The position numbers and the translations under genes were made by a program. The notes below the pieces were generated by a model. That model made no database searches, was not told the DNA's origin, and saw nothing but the letters and a program-made list of their open reading frames with translations. Positions 60,462 to 64,000 of a stretch of 64,000 nt of DNA are shown in pieces; within the stretch, counting starts at the first letter, position 1; every line of letters starts with the position of its first letter. The DNA is taken from NCBI GenBank assembly GCA_033344915.1, contig JAWPML010000001.1:4296263-4360262 (forward strand), in the 5' to 3' direction. The stretch comes from Acidimicrobiales bacterium. Lineage in GTDB: Bacteria > Actinomycetota > Acidimicrobiia > Acidimicrobiales > Aldehydirespiratoraceae.

Positions 60462-61781
60462 ATGCCTGGATCCGTCGCCCCCGACTGCTCGGCACCGTTC
60501 GACCCGGACTGGACGCTCGAACGGCTCTCGCGGGCCGGGCTCGCCCGGCTGTGCCGCGAGTACCAGATGCTGTCGATGTTCCACGACCGCGCCCTCATGC
60601 CCCACGTCGCCGGCGTGGGGGGCACCGAGGGCACCGTCACGCTGGCGGACGGCGAGTGGATGGGGTCCAGCCCGATCTACACCCGTCGGAACCTCGCCAA
60701 CATCGGGGCGACCGGGGAGACGGTGTCCTCGATCGCGAAGGGTGTCCAGTTCGACATCGGCGGCCCGGATCACTTCCTCGACTTCCGTTTCGAGGTGGTG
60801 AGCGACACCGAGCTGTTCTTCTACACGGAGTTCTGCGGGCCCCATGATCACCTGGTGCGCATGACCGGCAACGACCACGACACGGTCAAGCTGATGTGTC
60901 ACGACATGGAGGACCGCACGTTCGACGCCACCTTCTCGGCGACGAATCCGCGGGCGCGTTGCGAGCCGGTCTACCGTCCGCCCCGCCCCGACGACTTCAC
61001 CGGACACCATTGTCGCTGGCGCCTCTGGGTCGACGAGGAGGCCGCCGGCGCGCCGCCACCGAACCCGAGCCTCGCGTTCATGGAGACGACCCGCGCCGCC
61101 GCAATGGACTTCGCGATCGGGGAGTCACACGAGCCGGGCGGACTCGTCGACTATTCGGGTCCGCTGCTCGACTGGTTCCGGCTCGAGGAGTTCGGCCACG
61201 CCTTCCTGGTCCGCCAGGCGAAGGAGTACGCCCTCGACGTGCACCTCCTCATGCGCGCGGCGTACTGGACGGTCGAGCAGCACTGGGGCGCCGACTTCCT
61301 CGCCGATGCCGCGCCCCAGCACCGCGCCGCGTTCGCCCCCGGTCTCGTCACTCGCCTCCGGGACGCGATGGGGATCGTCGGCGACGACATCGAGGCGATC
61401 GCGAAGATCATCCAGATCGACCCGGTCCACGTGCCCGACTACACCGCGTTCCGGGTGGAGGTCGAGGACGGAGAGATCCTCGTCGCGCTGGGGGAGTGCG
61501 AGGCGCTCCACGACGATCCCCGCAGCCCGCTCGGGCTGCTCACGTCCACACCGGACCGGCCCGGCTTCGAGCACATGGCCCAAGCGGTGAACCCGCGGGC
61601 GCAGGTGTGCGTCGACACGCCGCCGGACGGTGCGGTGGCCGCGTGGCGGGTGTGGATCGATCCCGCCGCCGATCCGGTCGAGCCCCACCCGTTGGTCGAT
61701 ATGGTCAACCTCAACGACATCACGACGTTCGACCTGTCGGCCCGGCCGGCGACCCCCGTCGAGATCACGCCGAGAGGGTAG
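60462..61781 (+). CDS. Conserved-looking protein of unknown family, 439 residues
   Basis: It starts ATG 60462 (reads MPGSVAPDCSAPFDPDWTLE). Landmarks: LARLCREYQMLSMFHDRALM, FDIGGPDHFLDFRFEVVSDT, LFFYTEFCGPHDHLVRMTGN and LSAFMETTRAAAMDFAIG-like stretches, a middle helical part with EEFGHAFLVRQAKEYALDVH, and two similar beta-rich parts near residues 90-200 and 330-430. Several His and Glu pairs could bind metal. No membrane segments or signal. I do not recognise the family; codon use and length say it is a real gene. Confidence 0.75.
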   Translation: MPGSVAPDCSAPFDPDWTLERLSRAGLARLCREYQMLSMFHDRALMPHVAGVGGTEGTVTLADGEWMGSSPIYTRRNLANIGATGETVSSIAKGVQFDIGGPDHFLDFRFEVVSDTELFFYTEFCGPHDHLVRMTGNDHDTVKLMCHDMEDRTFDATFSATNPRARCEPVYRPPRPDDFTGHHCRWRLWVDEEAAGAPPPNPSLAFMETTRAAAMDFAIGESHEPGGLVDYSGPLLDWFRLEEFGHAFLVRQAKEYALDVHLLMRAAYWTVEQHWGADFLADAAPQHRAAFAPGLVTRLRDAMGIVGDDIEAIAKIIQIDPVHVPDYTAFRVEVEDGEILVALGECEALHDDPRSPLGLLTSTPDRPGFEHMAQAVNPRAQVCVDTPPDGAVAAWRVWIDPAADPVEPHPLVDMVNLNDITTFDLSARPATPVEITPRG

Positions 61782-61787
61782 GTAGCG

Positions 61788-62738
61788 ATGGCAGGCGGAC
61801 TGGTCGGGCTCCTCGACGACGTTGCGGCGCTCGCGAAACTCGCGGCGGCCTCGATCGATGACGTCGGCGCGGCCGCCGGGCGGGCGAGCATGAAGGCCGC
61901 CGGCGTGGTCGTCGACGACACCGCCGTCACGCCCACGTACGTGAAGGGCATCGCCGCGGACCGCGAGCTGCCGATCATCAAGCGGATCGCCACCGGATCG
62001 ATCAGGAACAAGCTCCTGTTCATCCTCCCCGCCGCGCTGCTCCTCAGCGAGATCGCGCCGACCCTGGTCGAGATCATCCTGCTCGGCGGGGGCACGTTCC
62101 TCTGCTACGAGGGCGGCCACAAGATCCTCCACGCGATCAAGGGCGACGACCACGACCACGACGTGCCCGCCGCAGTGCTCGGGCCGGAGGCGGAGGAGGC
62201 AACGACCAAGGGGGCGATCCGGACCGACTTCATCCTGTCGGCGGAGATCATGGTGATCTCGCTCAAGGAAGTCATCGACGAGGGGCTGCTGCAGCGGGCG
62301 ATCATCCTCGCGGTGGTCGCGGTGTTCATCACGATCGTCGTCTACGGGCTCGTTGCGCTGATCGTGAAGATGGACGACGTCGGCCTCTCGCTCGTCCAGT
62401 CGGGATCCGATGCGATGAAGCGGGTCGGCCGAGCTCTGGTGACCGGCATGCCGAAGCTCCTGACGGGTCTGTCGATCGTCGGCACCGCGGCGATGGTCTG
62501 GGTCGGCGGACACATCCTGCTCGTGGGCGCCGATGAACTCGGCTGGCACTGGCCCTATGACCTGGTGCACGACGCCGAGCACGCGGTGCACGACACCGGC
62601 TCGTTGTCGGGCGTGCTCGAGTGGCTGGTGAACACGGGGATCTCGGCCGTGGTCGGACTGGCGTGGGGCCTCATCGTCGTGACCGTGGTCGCGGCGTTGC
62701 CGTTCGGGTCCGACGACGAGGGCGCCGGCGCCCACTGA
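61788..62738 (+). CDS. DUF808 family membrane protein
   Basis: 316 residues, six bases after the previous stop. AGGLVGLLDDVAALAKLAAA, VVDDTAVTPTYVKGIAADRE, IIKRIATGSIRNKLLFILPA and CYEGGHKILHAIKG are hallmark DUF808 (YedI) blocks, followed by EIMVISLKEVIDEGLLQRAI and several helices. The family is widespread and its function unknown. A His/Asp-rich loop (GDDHDHDVPAA) may bind metal. Confidence 0.9.
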   Translation: MAGGLVGLLDDVAALAKLAAASIDDVGAAAGRASMKAAGVVVDDTAVTPTYVKGIAADRELPIIKRIATGSIRNKLLFILPAALLLSEIAPTLVEIILLGGGTFLCYEGGHKILHAIKGDDHDHDVPAAVLGPEAEEATTKGAIRTDFILSAEIMVISLKEVIDEGLLQRAIILAVVAVFITIVVYGLVALIVKMDDVGLSLVQSGSDAMKRVGRALVTGMPKLLTGLSIVGTAAMVWVGGHILLVGADELGWHWPYDLVHDAEHAVHDTGSLSGVLEWLVNTGISAVVGLAWGLIVVTVVAALPFGSDDEGAGAH

Positions 62739-62791
62739 GTTCGCCGTCGGCGGCCTTGCTACGGTCGCGATCTCGTCCAGGAGGGATCCCG

Positions 62792-63208
62792 ATGGAAGTC
62801 GTGAACGAAGTCATGCCGGCGAGCGCCGAGCGCGTGGAGCAGATGCTCGAGCCCGGCCCCGACGGGCCGATCTTCATGGTGAACCTCCTGAAGTTCAAGG
62901 AGAAGGCCGAGTACGAGGACGGACGCGAGACGGACCTGACCGGACGGGAGGCCTACCAGCTCTACGGCCGCGCCGTCTCGCAGCTCATCACGGAGTACGG
63001 CGGCGAGGTCACCTTCGTCGGCGACGTGACCTTCCTCGCGCTGGGGCAGGTCGAGGAGCTCTGGGACGAGATCGCGATCGCCAAGTACCCGACCCGCCGC
63101 GACCTGTTCGACATGTCCTCGTCCGCTGAGTGGCAGGAGGCCGCCGTGCACCGCGCCGCCGGTCTGGCCGGTCAGCTCAACATCGAGACGGTCGGCAACC
63201 CGTTCTGA
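62792..63208 (+). CDS. DUF1330-like protein
   Basis: 138 residues from ATG 62792 (AGGAGGG upstream). It has GPIFMVNLLKFKEKAEYEDG, then GREAYQLYGRAVSQLITEYG and GDVTFLALGQVEELWDEIAI, with the conserved YPTRRDLFDM. This is the ferredoxin-like DUF1330 fold related to monooxygenase dimers. The function is unknown. Its stop abuts the convergent ligase gene. Confidence 0.8.
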   Translation: MEVVNEVMPASAERVEQMLEPGPDGPIFMVNLLKFKEKAEYEDGRETDLTGREAYQLYGRAVSQLITEYGGEVTFVGDVTFLALGQVEELWDEIAIAKYPTRRDLFDMSSSAEWQEAAVHRAAGLAGQLNIETVGNPF

Positions 63209-64000
63209 TCAGTCCAGCTCGCGGAACTGCTTGCGGAGCAGGTGGCGGCTGATCTTGCCGGCATCCGTGCGCGGAATCGCGTCGACGAACTCGACGCGAC
63301 GGGGCACCTTGAACGCGGCGAGGCGCTCCCGACAGTGCGCCCGGATCTCGTCGGCCAGACCGTCGCTCGGGGCCACGCCGTCGCGGAGCTCGACCACCGC
63401 GAGCACGCGCTCGCCCCACTCGTCGTCGGGCACGCCGACCACGGAACCGTCGCCGACCGCGGGGTGGGTGAGGAGGACGGCATCGATCTCGGCGGGGTAG
63501 ATGTTCACGCCGCCGGAGATGATCAGGTTCGACGACCGGTCCGTCAGGAACAGGAATCCATCGTCGTCCAGATAGCCGAGGTCGCCGAGCGTGAAGAACC
63601 CGGCCTTGCGGAACGTCGAGGCGGTCTTGTCGGGGTCGCCGTGGTAGGCGAACGCGCCGTCGGGTGCCTGGATGTAGATCAGGCCGATCTGGCCGGTGGG
63701 AAGGGGCTCCCCCTCCTCGGTGCCGATCGACACCGAGCCCGGCGGTGGCTGACCGACCGTGCCCGGGCGGGTGAGCCATGTCGCGCTGTCGACCCGGCTG
63801 CCACCGCCCTCCGTCGAGGCGTAGTACTCGATGATCACCGGCCCGAACCAGTCGATCATGGCGTGCTTCACATGCACCGGACACGGCGCCGCGCCATGGT
63901 GCACGGCCTTCAGTGAGCTGACGTCGGCGCTCGCCCGCACCTCCTCGGGAAGGGCGAGGAGCCGGTGGAACATGGTGGGGACGAAATGGGCGTGGGTGAC
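63209..64000 (-). CDS. Acyl-CoA synthetase, C-terminal part, runs off the window
   Basis: The frame is open to the right edge; 264 residues are visible. THAHFVPTMFHRLLALP, EYYASTEGGG (A5-like), FFTLGDLGYLDDDGFLFLTD (A7), RSSNLIISGGVNIYPAEID (A8) and a C-terminal Lys in RTDAGKISRHLL (A10) mark an adenylate-forming fatty acyl or aryl CoA ligase. The N-terminal half with the ATP P-loop lies outside. Confidence 0.9.
   Translation of the reverse strand, partial: VTHAHFVPTMFHRLLALPEEVRASADVSSLKAVHHGAAPCPVHVKHAMIDWFGPVIIEYYASTEGGGSRVDSATWLTRPGTVGQPPPGSVSIGTEEGEPLPTGQIGLIYIQAPDGAFAYHGDPDKTASTFRKAGFFTLGDLGYLDDDGFLFLTDRSSNLIISGGVNIYPAEIDAVLLTHPAVGDGSVVGVPDDEWGERVLAVVELRDGVAPSDGLADEIRAHCRERLAAFKVPRRVEFVDAIPRTDAGKISRHLLRKQFRELD

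Overview
The window is high-GC DNA with short intergenic gaps, frequent 4-nt ATGA stop/start overlaps, GTG starts and SD-type ribosome sites. The gene families (LAL-type LuxR regulator, SCO6745-like protein, DUF6328, group III truncated globins, a type IV pilus locus with no secretin gene) point to an actinobacterium. Acidimicrobiia is my best guess, inferred from gene content only.

Region by region. 1-1.48 kb: right end of an integrated element. It carries a truncated cation efflux gene and a frameshifted thioredoxin-like gene, and ends at a 3' half of a tRNA-Met-like gene followed by the tRNA's own terminator. 1.7-12.9 kb: small enzymes (VOC, YceI), MarR and LAL regulators, and two copies of a DUF4386-like/2TM membrane module. 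The two 2TM genes share an identical 262-bp stretch. One copy is broken eight codons from its end by an IS3-family element with clear 3-bp target duplications. 13-24.9 kb: PadR/VOC pairs, a DsbA-like protein, a lipase-like lipoprotein, a CPH-type copper/silver P-type ATPase behind a MerR-type promoter, ferredoxin, fumarase, pseudouridine-5'-phosphate glycosidase, patatin and a DoxX-like protein with a divergent Cys-rich HTH regulator. An IS481-family element follows (25.7-26.8 kb).

27-36.5 kb is the most interesting part. An Rrf2/NsrR-like regulator heads a tightly overlapping operon of YwiC-like protein, Ric/YtfE-type Fe-S repair protein, cupin, small haem-PAS-like protein, NarI-like cytochrome b with an added CxxC/CxxC tail, Nas/Nap-type molybdenum catalytic subunit, four-cluster ferredoxin, Tat-type Rieske protein, small 2TM protein, HPP-family protein and a globin-like protein lacking the expected proximal His. 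A nearly identical palindrome lies at the Rrf2 start codon and in front of the divergent VOC-globin operon. I read this as a quinol-linked nitrate (or related oxyanion) reductase packaged with nitric-oxide defence. The substrate is inferred.

36.5-46.8 kb: a monooxygenase/SDR/Cys-rich MarR/redoxin operon with a near-leaderless promoter, an acyl-CoA ligase, a secreted hydrolase and a bifunctional PutA. Two copies of a palindromic intergenic repeat lie at 23.4 and 43.4 kb. 46.9-56.5 kb: type IV pilus locus (pilA, pilC, pilT, pilB, three minor pilin-like genes, a fused pilM-pilN, pilO and a PilP-like small protein). 56.5-64 kb: baeRF-type protein, universal stress protein, cation/proton antiporter, Hsp20, an unrecognised 440-residue protein, DUF808, DUF1330 and the C-terminal part of an acyl-CoA ligase running off the right edge. 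Large open frames antisense to real genes were treated as shadows of GC-rich codon usage.
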